Shown: positions 8,294 through 16,791 of the stretch, in pieces
How positions within the stretch are numbered: position 1 is the stretch's first letter
Layout: each line of letters begins with the position of its first letter
NCBI GenBank assembly: GCA_012959465.1
Contig: DUDC01000248.1
Location: 36,773 to 79,251, forward strand
Reading direction: 5' to 3'
From: Planctomycetaceae bacterium
GTDB lineage: Bacteria > Planctomycetota > Planctomycetia > Pirellulales > Pirellulaceae
DNA length: 42,479 bases
Made by a program: the position numbers and the translations under genes
Notes under the pieces: model-generated
The model's database searches: none
Told to the model about the DNA's origin: nothing
The model's input: the letters and a program-made list of their open reading frames with translations, nothing else

Positions 8294-9568
8294 ATGACCG
8301 AATTGGCCTTGATGTGGATGGCTGGACTGGGAGCGGCACTCGCGTGCATGAGTGCAACTGGAAGCAAGGTCCTCCAGGAGATTCCGAGACATCCGGTCGA
8401 GGCGTACGCTCGCCGGCGCCGATCCAATCTCGATCGGATCATTTTGGCCGAACATGAAGAAGCGGCCCTTGGCGCCGAGTGCCTACAAATCTTGGGCACG
8501 GTCGTTGGCATGTCGGCGGCAACGGCCTGGTTGGCAAGCCAGGATAGCGACATGACAACCAGCTCCTTCGCGTTGTTTTCAGCCTCTTCGACCATTGTTG
8601 TGCTCGCTATCAATCTCTGGATCCCCTGGGCAGTGAACAAGCTGTTCGCCGCTCCGTTCGTCTATCACACATGGCCGCTCTGGTGGGTGGCGCAGAAAAT
8701 AACCTGGCCACTGACGATCGGCGTGAAGGTGGTGGGCGAGTTTTTTCGACGTCTCGCCGGGCGTCCAGAACAGGATGACCCAGACGACGAGGAATTATTC
8801 GAAGATGAAATTCGCAGCGTGCTAACGGCCGGCCTTCGCGATGGCGTGCTTGAGGCAGCGGCTGGAGAGATGATTGAAGGCGTAATGGAGTTGGGTGACA
8901 CCGACGTCAGCGACGTAATGACTCCCCGCAGTCGAGTGGATGCTCTTGAGAGCAAGACAAGTTTCACCGAGATGGTGCGATTTGTGATCACGGTACGCCG
9001 CACGCGAATCCCCGTCTACGACGGGTCACTGGATCAGATCCTCGGTGTACTCTACGTCAAAGACCTACTTCCCGAACTGGCCAAAGATAACGCGGAAGAG
9101 AGAAAAACACTGGCCCAATTACTGCGTCCGCCGTGGTTTATCCCGTCCACCAAGTCGTTGGACGCTATGCTGCGAGAGTTTCTCGCCACTCGAAAACACT
9201 TGGCCATCGTTGTGAACGAATACGAGGGGATGGTCGGCGTGGTGACAATTGAAGACGTGTTGGAGGAAATCGTTGGCGAAATCGTCGACGAATACGATCG
9301 CGACGACGGTGAGAATCTAATCCGCCTAAGCGACACCATATTGGAAACGTCTGGGGATGCAAGGATCGACGAACTAAATGAGCGACTTGGATTGTCACTC
9401 CCCGACGAGGAGGATTTTGACACCATTGGCGGTTTGCTGATGCGGCGTCTCGGTCGCATTCCCGCAGAAGGAGAATCCGTCGCGCAGGACGGTGTGGTTG
9501 TCACGGTACTCGAAGCCAATGCGCGTCAAGTGAAACGTGTGCGACTCGAATGGGGCGGCGCGGCATAG
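8294..9568 (+). CDS. CorC/HlyC-type CBS-domain membrane protein
   Basis: Protein of about 424 residues of the hemolysin-C/CNNM group. Four hydrophobic stretches occupy residues 1-160 (ALMWMAGLGAALACM, QILGTVVGMSAATAWLAS, TIVVLAINLWIPWAV and a Trp-rich helix). A CBS pair follows (VMTPRSRVDAL ... VLYVKDLL and LAIVVNEYEGMVGVVTIEDVLEEIVGEI), then the small CorC_HlyC domain (IGGLLMRRLGRIPAEGE). Members are linked to magnesium or cobalt handling, but most are unproven. The chosen ATG at 8294 lies 13 bases after ybeY and directly precedes the first membrane segment; an open extension back into ybeY looks non-coding. The N-terminal DUF21-like region is divergent. Confidence 0.88.
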   Translation: MTELALMWMAGLGAALACMSATGSKVLQEIPRHPVEAYARRRRSNLDRIILAEHEEAALGAECLQILGTVVGMSAATAWLASQDSDMTTSSFALFSASSTIVVLAINLWIPWAVNKLFAAPFVYHTWPLWWVAQKITWPLTIGVKVVGEFFRRLAGRPEQDDPDDEELFEDEIRSVLTAGLRDGVLEAAAGEMIEGVMELGDTDVSDVMTPRSRVDALESKTSFTEMVRFVITVRRTRIPVYDGSLDQILGVLYVKDLLPELAKDNAEERKTLAQLLRPPWFIPSTKSLDAMLREFLATRKHLAIVVNEYEGMVGVVTIEDVLEEIVGEIVDEYDRDDGENLIRLSDTILETSGDARIDELNERLGLSLPDEEDFDTIGGLLMRRLGRIPAEGESVAQDGVVVTVLEANARQVKRVRLEWGGAA

Positions 9569-9599
9569 AATTGGATCATCAAAGGACAACGTGTCGAGG

Positions 9600-10472
9600 A
9601 TGAGTAACGCTCAACAACAGAAACCTGCCTCTCGCTGGCAACTGCGGGAGACAGAGTTGCGATTCTCCAAGATCCCATTGTTGATGGGGATCGTTAACAT
9701 CACGCCGGACAGTTTTTCCGACGGTGGACGATTTTTTGACCCCGACCAAGCCGTGAATCATGCCCTGAATCTGCAATCGCAGGGAGCCGCCATCCTCGAC
9801 GTTGGAGGTGAGAGTACTCGTCCGTATTCGACACCCGTCGAAGAGACTGAAGAGCTGCGTCGAGTTGTGGCCGTTGTCGGACGGCTTTCACGTGAAGCTC
9901 GCTTGCCGATTTCAATCGATACTACAAAGCCAGCGGTAGCCGACGCGGCACTAAAGGCGGGAGCCGAGATTATCAATGACGTGTCTGGCTTTCGTGATCC
10001 TCAGATGGTCGCAGTCGCAGTGCGCCACGGTGCCGGTGTGTGTGTGATGCACATGCAGGGAACACCACAAGGCATGCAGGATCAGCCCGACTATAAAGAC
10101 GTCGTTGAGGAGATTCATGTTTACTTGGCGCAACAACGGGACATGCTGCTCGAGTGTGGTGTCCGCGCCGATCGCATCTGCCTGGACCCGGGAATCGGGT
10201 TTGGAAAATCACACGACCACAATCTGGAATTGATTCGAGGCGCAGCTCGATTTCACGACCTCGGTTGCCCTGTCCTGGTTGGACACTCCCGAAAGGGGTT
10301 TATCGGCAAGGTCGTTCAGGACCAGGATGTCGATCGCGATGCTGGCACGATCGCTGTGGCACTTCGTTTGGCGCAGAATCAAGTCTCGGTCATCCGAGTT
10401 CACGACGTTGCCGCCGTACGTCAGGCACTGTTGCTGTTCGACGCCTGTGCACCGGGTGTTCACTATCGCTGA
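9600..10472 (+). CDS. folP: Dihydropteroate synthase
   Basis: Joins p-aminobenzoate to hydroxymethyl-dihydropterin diphosphate in folate synthesis (about 290 residues, TIM barrel). All signature blocks are visible: LMGIVNITPDSFSDGG, LDVGGESTRPYS, SIDTTKPAVADAAL, IINDVSGFRD, VCVMHMQGTPQGMQ, CLDPGIGFGKS, VLVGHSRKGFIG and VIRVHDV. The start is the ATG at 9600; a GTG three codons earlier (9591), behind AAAGGA, is an equally possible start. An open frame back to 9537 lies inside the previous gene and is unlikely. Last gene of the phoH operon; its 3' end overlaps the convergent kinase gene by ten bases. Confidence 0.95.
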   Translation: MSNAQQQKPASRWQLRETELRFSKIPLLMGIVNITPDSFSDGGRFFDPDQAVNHALNLQSQGAAILDVGGESTRPYSTPVEETEELRRVVAVVGRLSREARLPISIDTTKPAVADAALKAGAEIINDVSGFRDPQMVAVAVRHGAGVCVMHMQGTPQGMQDQPDYKDVVEEIHVYLAQQRDMLLECGVRADRICLDPGIGFGKSHDHNLELIRGAARFHDLGCPVLVGHSRKGFIGKVVQDQDVDRDAGTIAVALRLAQNQVSVIRVHDVAAVRQALLLFDACAPGVHYR

Positions 10473-11548
10473 ACGCGGGCAGACCCACCTTCGGCAAAGG
10501 CCTCGACTTCGGGTAGTGACGACATCGACACGTCCCCGGAAAACGTCGTCAGCATAGCACCGTGGGCCCAACCAAGACGGAGCGCTTGTTCCGGATCACA
10601 ACCGCTAATCAGACCGTAGATGAGCCCCGACGCGAAACCATCGCCACCCCCAATTCGGTCGAGTACATCCAATTCGCATGTCGGACTGACATAACGCTCT
10701 CCATTCAACCAGTAGACGGCCGCCCAGGTGTGCCGGTTCGTCGAGTGTACTTCTCTCAATGTTGTGGCGACGAGCTTCACGTTTGGAAACTTCTCTACTG
10801 CTCGATCAATCATGTCAAAGAACGTATCGGGATCCAGTTTCGATTTCGATTCCTCGACCTCTGGCCCTTTGATTCCCAAACCCTTTTGCAGATCCTCTTC
10901 GTTGCCGAAGAGCGCGTCCACGTTGACGACGATATCGCGAATCATCTTCTGACCAGCCGCAAGACCGCCGATCGAATCCCATAACTTCTCGCGATAATTC
11001 AAGTCGAACGACGTGACGGCTCCTTGCTGTTTTGCCGCCTTCATGCCATCAGCAATGACCGCGGACGTCGTTTCAGAGAGGGCGGCGAAAATTCCGCCAG
11101 AGTGAAACCACTTCACGCCGCCGTCCATGATCTCATCCCAGGCAAAGTCACCGGTTTTGAGCAAGGCGGCCGCTTCATTTGCACGATTGTAGAACACGAC
11201 GGGTGCACGAGTACCCTGGCCGCGGTCGCTGTAGACGGTTGCCATGTTGGGTCCGCGTACGCCATCGTGCTCGTACATCTTGTAGAACGGTTTGACGCCC
11301 ATTTCACGAACACGGCCCTGTATCATTTCGCCAATGCCATTGTTCACCATGGCCGTCGCCATACCCGTTTTCAGACCAAAGCATGAGGCGAGGTTGGCAG
11401 CCACGTTGTACTCGCCACCGGATACGTGAATGTCAAAGGACTTCGCTCGGCGAAACGGCGTTACCCCCGGATCAAGACGATGCACCATCGCACCCAAAGA
11501 GAGGAAGTCCAATTGACAATCGTCGGAACGAATATCTAGTGCACTCAT
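10463..11548 (-). CDS. PfkB-family sugar kinase, probable 2-keto-3-deoxygluconate kinase
   Basis: Ribokinase-fold sugar kinase of 361 residues. N-terminal substrate region FLSLGAMVHRL and HVSGGEYNVAANLASCFG (the 'GG...N.A..LA' motif), then a central fold, then the catalytic anion-hole motif DRIGGGDGFASGL with the base Asp. The resemblance is closest to KdgK-type kinases, which phosphorylate KDG to KDPG, and the neighbouring UxuB- and UxaE-type genes fit that role. The ATG at 11548 follows AGGA at a nine-base distance; a TTG just before it is ignored. Last gene of the minus-strand sugar-acid cluster. Substrate is inferred from context. Confidence 0.85.
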   Translation of the reverse strand: MSALDIRSDDCQLDFLSLGAMVHRLDPGVTPFRRAKSFDIHVSGGEYNVAANLASCFGLKTGMATAMVNNGIGEMIQGRVREMGVKPFYKMYEHDGVRGPNMATVYSDRGQGTRAPVVFYNRANEAAALLKTGDFAWDEIMDGGVKWFHSGGIFAALSETTSAVIADGMKAAKQQGAVTSFDLNYREKLWDSIGGLAAGQKMIRDIVVNVDALFGNEEDLQKGLGIKGPEVEESKSKLDPDTFFDMIDRAVEKFPNVKLVATTLREVHSTNRHTWAAVYWLNGERYVSPTCELDVLDRIGGGDGFASGLIYGLISGCDPEQALRLGWAHGAMLTTFSGDVSMSSLPEVEAFAEGGSARVQR

Positions 11549-11601
11549 CAATCAAATTCCTAAATTTCTAAGTCGGTTCAGCCGCCACATTGTGACTGCG
11601 T

Positions 11602-12417
11602 TTAAATCGTCACACTCGAAAAACCGCCGTCAACGATAATATTCTGCCCTGTCACAAACGATGAGGCGCGGTGAGATGCAAGCCAAACGGCGGCACCCGC
11701 CAGCTCCTGTGGGTCGCCAAATCGGGCCATCGGCGTGTGCCCGATGATCTGTTGACCGCGATCGGTATAGGTACCGTCGTCGTTGAATAACAATTTACGG
11801 TTTTGCTCTGCCGGGAAAAAACCGGGACTGATCGCGTTGACACGAACACCCGTCAAAGCCCACTCGCGAGCCAGAAACTGAGTGAGATTGAGGACGGCCG
11901 CCTTGGCCGCCGAGTAGGCGACAACGCGAGACAAGGGGATCATCCCCGACGCCGACGCGATGTTGATGATGCTCCCCTTCTTTTCCTGCACCATCGTCTC
12001 ACCGAAAACTTGTGAGGGCAGCAGCGCCCCGCCGACAAGATTGAGGTCGACCACCCCCTGCCATGCTTCGAGCGGAAGTTTGCAAAAATCAGAACCGGGG
12101 GGAAGGGTGGCATCTGGCCGGTTGCCACCAGCCGCACTGATCAGAATGCTCATGACGCCAAGCCGCTCACAGATCGCGTCGCGAGCGCGTGTTAGCGATT
12201 CGAGATTCACCGCATCGGCCTGTTCAAAACAGGCCGTGCCACCAGCCGCTTCAATCGACTTAACTCGCTCCATCCCGCGTTCTTCGCTGCGACCGACAAT
12301 TGCGACTTTCGCCCCGCAACCAGCGAGCGCTTCGGCGAGTTGGCCGCCCAGGATCCCGGTGCCGCCGACAACAACGGCCGTTTCGTTTTCCAGGCCAAAT
12401 AGAGAATTCAAGTTCAT
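11602..12417 (-). CDS. SDR oxidoreductase, probable D-fructuronate (mannonate) oxidoreductase
   Basis: Short-chain dehydrogenase of 271 residues. Visible are the nucleotide motif VVGGTGILGGQLAEAL, SILISAAGGN, the catalytic Ser region NIASASGM and YSAAK, and the C-terminal VTGQNIIVDGGF. The blocks NAISPGFFPAEQNRKLL, TDRGQQIIGHTPMARFG are the pattern I know from the SDR-type UxuB of Bacillus (YjmF), which interconverts D-fructuronate and D-mannonate; this is distinct from the unrelated enterobacterial UxuB. It lies 15 bases after the lactonase gene and 53 before the kinase. An alternative role as a keto-deoxy-fuconate dehydrogenase cannot be excluded. Confidence 0.8.
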   Translation of the reverse strand: MNLNSLFGLENETAVVVGGTGILGGQLAEALAGCGAKVAIVGRSEERGMERVKSIEAAGGTACFEQADAVNLESLTRARDAICERLGVMSILISAAGGNRPDATLPPGSDFCKLPLEAWQGVVDLNLVGGALLPSQVFGETMVQEKKGSIINIASASGMIPLSRVVAYSAAKAAVLNLTQFLAREWALTGVRVNAISPGFFPAEQNRKLLFNDDGTYTDRGQQIIGHTPMARFGDPQELAGAAVWLASHRASSFVTGQNIIVDGGFSSVTI

Positions 12418-12432
12418 GGTCGTGTACTTTGA

Positions 12433-13272
12433 TTAGAGTCCGTAAAAATGCGTCGCTGTGCCGCCAAAAATGAGCTCTCGCTCCGTCGAACTGAACGCTG
12501 CTGTCAAATCAACGAGCGCTTGGTGCACTACAGCATAACTTGCCGCCAATTCGCAGACCGGCCAGTCGGAGCCATACATACAACGTTTTGGGCCGAATGC
12601 CTCCAGCGCCAGGTCGACATAGGGCTTGAGGTCTTTGGTCTGCCAGTTTTGCCAATCGGCCTCGGTGACCATACCCGATAGCTTACAGTAAACGTTTGGG
12701 TACTTGGCCGCTTCCAGGAGTTGAGGTAGCCAATCCTCCGTCACCTGCTCGCGAATGCGAGGCTTTGCCAAATGATCCACTACCATTGGAAGGTCCGGCA
12801 GCTCTCGCGCCAAGGTGGCAGCATGATGCAGGTGCTTGACATAAAATAGCAAGTCGAATGGAACGCCATGTTTCTCCAGGACATGCAGGCCGCGCAACAC
12901 GTCCGGACGAACGATAAAGTCGTCGTCGGGTTCATCTTGCGTTATGTGCCGTACGCCTACGAACTTGGGGTGGCTTTTCAACTCGACAACTTGATCCTCG
13001 CACTCCGGGCTCGCAAGATCTACCCACCCAACGACGCCGGCGATGAAGTCGTGCTCTTGAGCCAGTTCCAACACCCATTCTGTTTCCTTGACGTTGTGCT
13101 GCGTTTGCACGAAAACCGATCGATTGACCCCCTCGGCTGATATGAGTGGCCGAAGATCCGAGGGCAGAAAGTCGCGACGTATTTTGCTCAAATCAGGATC
13201 GTCAAGCCATCGGTAATCGAAGGGCTGTGTCAGCTGCCAAAAATGTTGGTGAGCGTCGATGCGTTGACTCAT
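12433..13272 (-). CDS. Sugar lactone hydrolase (COG3618 amidohydrolase family)
   Basis: Amidohydrolase-superfamily TIM barrel of 279 residues, of the COG3618 group that includes L-fuconolactonase, L-rhamnonolactonase and L-galactonolactonase. Visible are the metal motif DAHQHFW, VFVQTQHN, GVRHITQDEP, MVVDHLAKPRI, and the late catalytic Asp in YGSDWPV. Its ATG follows the FucU stop with no gap (TAG then ATG), so the two are translationally coupled. Between a mutarotase and sugar dehydrogenases, the natural role is to open the aldonolactone made by the aldo/keto reductase. Which sugar lactone it takes is not determined by sequence alone; L-galactono- or L-fuconolactone is favoured. Confidence 0.85.
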   Translation of the reverse strand: MSQRIDAHQHFWQLTQPFDYRWLDDPDLSKIRRDFLPSDLRPLISAEGVNRSVFVQTQHNVKETEWVLELAQEHDFIAGVVGWVDLASPECEDQVVELKSHPKFVGVRHITQDEPDDDFIVRPDVLRGLHVLEKHGVPFDLLFYVKHLHHAATLARELPDLPMVVDHLAKPRIREQVTEDWLPQLLEAAKYPNVYCKLSGMVTEADWQNWQTKDLKPYVDLALEAFGPKRCMYGSDWPVCELAASYAVVHQALVDLTAAFSSTERELIFGGTATHFYGL

Positions 13273-13722
13273 CTATCCGTCCATCCGAACGCCAAGAGTG
13301 ACCAGTACATTGGCAAATCGTTGCTGGTCCGCCGTTTGAATCGTCAACACATGATCCGCTGTCGCCACCGCTTCATAAAACGCCCATTTCTCAATCGCCG
13401 CAAGTTGGAGATCGATTCCCAGCGCTTCAATGGTCTGTCGATAATCGTCCCAAACGGGTGGATCACCGTCCAACGCGTACGGCCCTTCGGTCTCGTACAT
13501 CATCGTTTGAACGGCTTCGACGGGCACCGCCGATAGGACCGCTTCTAAGGCTTGATTACAATTGATCACGCCAGGCATCAGATTCATGGAAATGACCTGA
13601 GCATTCGGGCCCTTTTTGCTGGCCGCCGGGTAATTCCCATCGGCGATAAGCACTGTCGAATGGTGGCCGGCTTGACCGAGAACTGCGTTGATTTGCGGGT
13701 GGATAAGACGGTGATTGAGCAT
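13273..13722 (-). CDS. fucU: RbsD/FucU family sugar mutarotase
   Basis: Cytoplasmic mutarotase of 149 residues that speeds conversion between alpha and beta anomers of a sugar. RbsD/FucU features are HPQINAVLGQAGHHSTVLIADGN split over residues 8-31 (catalytic His in GQAGHHS), VISMNLMPGVI and a C-terminal TIQTADQQRFANVLVTLG. The motif set is closer to FucU than RbsD; FucU acts on L-fucose, which is 6-deoxy-L-galactose, so L-galactose is a reasonable alternative substrate. A ribosome binding site (AAGGA, about 10 bases before the ATG) is visible. It ends exactly where the lactonase begins. Confidence 0.85.
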   Translation of the reverse strand: MLNHRLIHPQINAVLGQAGHHSTVLIADGNYPAASKKGPNAQVISMNLMPGVINCNQALEAVLSAVPVEAVQTMMYETEGPYALDGDPPVWDDYRQTIEALGIDLQLAAIEKWAFYEAVATADHVLTIQTADQQRFANVLVTLGVRMDG

Positions 13723-13773
13723 CGAGTGTTTTTCCTTTGGCCAGACATTGTAGGCAACAAACGGCTGTACTCG

Positions 13774-14586
13774 TTACGCGATCGCCGCTCGATATGCCTT
13801 GATCGTTTGTTCCGCGGCCGCATCGGAATCTGGATACGGAAGAGCCTCGGCAGAAAGATAACCCTCGTATTTAATCTCCCGTAAGGCGGCGATGATTGGC
13901 CCGATATCAAGATGTCCACATCCTACAGGGCGTCGATTCGAATCGACAAAATGGACGTGACCGATGTGACTGCCACCCACACAAAGCGCGGCGGCAATAC
14001 CTTGCTCCTCAATGTTCATATGAAACAGGTCTGCCAACAGCTTGACGTTGTCCGTCGATAGCGAGTTCAGCAACTTGACGCCGTCGGCGACCGTGTTGAC
14101 CTGATTCGTTTCATACCGATTTAGTGGCTCATAAATCAGCGGAACGTTGTATTGAGAGGCATATTCACCTAGTTTCTCTAGGGCGTCGGACAAGTATCCG
14201 CGGGCGGTCGCGGAATCGACCTCCGGTCCGCTGCTACCCTGCATCGAGCCGATGATCGCCGCGGCACCGTGGCCGCCGCCGAAGTCAATAATCGTCTTGA
14301 TAAAGTCCTGTGCTTTGGCTCGATCGCTCGCATCGCTGGCGGCAAGTTGCAGGCGGTGCTTGACCCATCCTGCACCCGTCCCCACTGCAGCAAGTTTCAG
14401 CTCGTGGTCGGCGAGCAGGTTCGTCAGTAACTGCGGATCAACGGTATCGGCGGCTGGCGCAAATATCTCGATGGCGTCGTATCCCAAGCCTTGGGCCTTC
14501 CGACAGGCCGCCGGCAAGTCATCCCAGAAAATAAATGGGCCGCCTCGAGCCTCTTCAACCAGACTCACAGTGACACATGATTGCAT
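13774..14586 (-). CDS. Sugar isomerase/epimerase-like TIM-barrel protein
   Basis: Xylose-isomerase-like TIM barrel of 270 residues. The usual metal ligands are present: Glu in LIYEPLNRYE, Asp/His in LLADLFHMNIEE, His in GHVHFVDSNRR and Glu in YLSAEALPYPDS. Relatives include hydroxypyruvate isomerase, tagatose/psicose 3-epimerases and inosose isomerases; I cannot choose among them. A strong AAGGAG site lies nine bases before the ATG. It is the one enzyme of the eight-gene cluster without an obvious place in the L-galactose route drawn from its neighbours, so it may epimerise a side product or serve a second sugar. Confidence 0.75.
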   Translation of the reverse strand: MQSCVTVSLVEEARGGPFIFWDDLPAACRKAQGLGYDAIEIFAPAADTVDPQLLTNLLADHELKLAAVGTGAGWVKHRLQLAASDASDRAKAQDFIKTIIDFGGGHGAAAIIGSMQGSSGPEVDSATARGYLSDALEKLGEYASQYNVPLIYEPLNRYETNQVNTVADGVKLLNSLSTDNVKLLADLFHMNIEEQGIAAALCVGGSHIGHVHFVDSNRRPVGCGHLDIGPIIAALREIKYEGYLSAEALPYPDSDAAAEQTIKAYRAAIA

Positions 14587-14685
14587 TTTTTGTTGCTCCT
14601 TTCCCGCTGGAAAGCAAGTGTGTTAATCAATGTTCGTTCAGCGGAGCGTTGGATTGTTGTCCCAACTGCTCTTGGTATCGTTCTG

Positions 14686-15717
14686 CTAATTCTCGATTTG
14701 GACAACCGCTTTGACTACTCGTGCATCCGGGTCTAGCCATCGGGGAAACTCATCCAACATATCGTCCAACGAGGCTTGGTGCGTGATCCAAGGGCGTGTA
14801 TCGATCGAGCCATCCTCGATCAAACCGATGATCCGGGTGAAGTCTTTGGAGAGAGCATTGCGGCTGGCGAACAGCGTGAGCTCGCGACGATGCACAATCG
14901 GAGCGTGTGGGAACTTCACTTCGTCTTGAGAGATGCCAACGTAGACCATTCGTCCGGAAAACGCACAGTACTGGATGGCCGCCGACATCGAATGGCAGTT
15001 GCCCGTCGCGTCGACAACGACGTCGCACAGTTTGCCGTCGGTCAGCGAATCTATTTGGGTCAATTCCGATCCATCGCCGCGGAACACGACTGTATCCGGT
15101 ACGTTCATCGATTCGCGAACGAATTCCAATCGCGACTCGTTCATGTCCATGACGATCGTCTTAGCTCCGGAGATCTTCGAAAACTCGATCACACTCAACC
15201 CAATTGGACCGGCGCCAATCACAAGCACCGTTTCTGTTGGCTGAGGATTGCCCCGATCGACGGCATGGCATCCAATTGCCAATGTCTCGACAAGGGCACT
15301 CTGAGCGTGCGTGAGATTTGGAGCCAGATGGAGCTTACGCGCGGGCACGGTGAACAAACGCCGGAGCCCACCGTCACAATGAACGCCCAATGTCTGATGA
15401 TGCTCGCAACAATTCGTGTGGCCTCGTGTACACGAATAACATTTCTGACAATTGATGTACGGCTCCACGGAACACCGATCGCCCGGTTTAACATTTTCAA
15501 CACCCTCACCGACAGCCACAACCTCGACGCCCAGCTCGTGCCCGGGAATTCGGGGATAACTAAAGAATGGCATTTTTCCTAAATATCCGCCGTAATCTGT
15601 TCCGCAAATGCCGACGCAATGAACTCGCACCACGGTGTCTCCGAACGCCGGAGAGTCCGGCTCGGGAACATCGATAAATTGGAACTTCTTCGGTTCCGCG
15701 AGTTGAACCGCTTTCAT
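14686..15717 (-). CDS. Zinc-dependent sugar-acid/alcohol dehydrogenase (LgoD/Tdh-like)
   Basis: Medium-chain dehydrogenase of 343 residues. Catalytic zinc ligands: Cys38 (GICGTD) and His60-Glu61 (PGHELG). Structural zinc: Cys89, 92, 95 and 103. The NAD(P) motif VIGAGPIGLSVIEF is complete. The start at 15717 follows AGGAG at seven bases; a longer frame to 15741 is not needed. Family relatives include threonine dehydrogenase, sorbitol dehydrogenase, RspB and E. coli LgoD (YjjN), which oxidises L-galactonate at C5 to D-tagaturonate. Next to a tagaturonate epimerase gene, the LgoD reaction is the attractive assignment, but it is inferred from context. Confidence 0.82.
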   Translation of the reverse strand: MKAVQLAEPKKFQFIDVPEPDSPAFGDTVVRVHCVGICGTDYGGYLGKMPFFSYPRIPGHELGVEVVAVGEGVENVKPGDRCSVEPYINCQKCYSCTRGHTNCCEHHQTLGVHCDGGLRRLFTVPARKLHLAPNLTHAQSALVETLAIGCHAVDRGNPQPTETVLVIGAGPIGLSVIEFSKISGAKTIVMDMNESRLEFVRESMNVPDTVVFRGDGSELTQIDSLTDGKLCDVVVDATGNCHSMSAAIQYCAFSGRMVYVGISQDEVKFPHAPIVHRRELTLFASRNALSKDFTRIIGLIEDGSIDTRPWITHQASLDDMLDEFPRWLDPDARVVKAVVQIEN

Positions 15718-15786
15718 CGTTCTACTCCTCTGTGCCAACACGCCAGATGCCTAGCCCGCATCCTTGGCGACGGTCGTTGGTTTGAA

Positions 15787-16719
15787 TCAGTTGTTTTCGG
15801 GGAGGCCTTCGATATGGCCAATGTTCTTGACGGGAGCAAAAATCTTCAGCACTTTCGCCATCAACTCCTCGTCGATCGGTTCCTCGGCCCATTCGGCCCA
15901 TTTTTGAATATTGCTTGGGTTCGCGCTACCCGCGATGGTGGTGGTGATCTGTTCGTTGGCGAGTGAAAACTGAACGGCAAGTTTGGCGATGTCCACACCA
16001 TGTTCGCTGCAGCATGACGCGGCGGCTCGAGCGGCTTCCTTTACCTCGGCCGGTTCCTTCAACCAATCGGGTAGAGGCGAGTTGGTCAACAACCTCGCCG
16101 AGAACGGACCAGCATTCATGACGCCAACGCCCTTCTTCACGAGGTACGGCACCGACTCATCCTGAAAACGAGTGTTTTGTAACGTGTACTGGTTGTAACT
16201 AAGGACGCAGTCGATGTCGGTTTGGTCGCAGATAAATGGAAAGACCTTCTGAGGGTAACCGCTGAAGCCCACGAATCGGACCTTCCCCTGTTGCTGGATC
16301 TTTCGTAGCGCTGGAATGGTCTCGTCGACGATCTGCTGCATCGGCACAAACTCGACGTCGTGACACAGAATGATGTCCAAATGATCTGTCCCCAAGCGAT
16401 GCAGAGAAACGTCGATACTCTCGGCAACTCGTTTGGCCGAAAAGTCAAAGTGAGACAAATCGTATCGACCCAGCTTTGAACAGAGCGTATAGCTGTCTCT
16501 CGGCACGTCCCGCAGGGCGATTCCCAACATCACCTCGCTCATTCCACGACCGTAGAATGGTGAAGTATCGATGAAATTCATGCCATATTCTAAAGCCACA
16601 TGGACACTTCGCAGCGCTTCGTCCAATCGCACCTGGCGAAACTCTTGTCCCAACGATGACGCACCGAAGCTCACAATTGGCAATTCCAAACCAGTCTTGC
16701 CCAAGGCTCTCGTTCTCAT
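15787..16719 (-). CDS. Aldo/keto reductase, L-galactose dehydrogenase-like
   Basis: NAD(P)-dependent aldo/keto reductase barrel of 310 residues. Family features: VSFGASSLG, NFIDTSPFYGRGMSEVMLG (Asp and Tyr of the catalytic tetrad), CSKLGRY (Lys), and DIILCHDVEF (His). From memory the sequence follows plant L-galactose dehydrogenase closely along most of its length, including the 'KxGRY...DFSA.RV..SID.SL.RL' stretch, the CHD-EF block and the late KLA-Q-SLAN block. It would oxidise L-galactose (or L-fucose) to the lactone. It is placed second in the cluster, 72 bases after uxaE. Fold certain; substrate likely but not proven. Confidence 0.85.
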   Translation of the reverse strand: MRTRALGKTGLELPIVSFGASSLGQEFRQVRLDEALRSVHVALEYGMNFIDTSPFYGRGMSEVMLGIALRDVPRDSYTLCSKLGRYDLSHFDFSAKRVAESIDVSLHRLGTDHLDIILCHDVEFVPMQQIVDETIPALRKIQQQGKVRFVGFSGYPQKVFPFICDQTDIDCVLSYNQYTLQNTRFQDESVPYLVKKGVGVMNAGPFSARLLTNSPLPDWLKEPAEVKEAARAAASCCSEHGVDIAKLAVQFSLANEQITTTIAGSANPSNIQKWAEWAEEPIDEELMAKVLKIFAPVKNIGHIEGLPENN

Positions 16720-16791
16720 CGTCAGTTCTCGTTACTCATGGTTGCATTCAGTGACATCGGATCGGGTTCGCACAATTGCTGGCGGCTGGCG

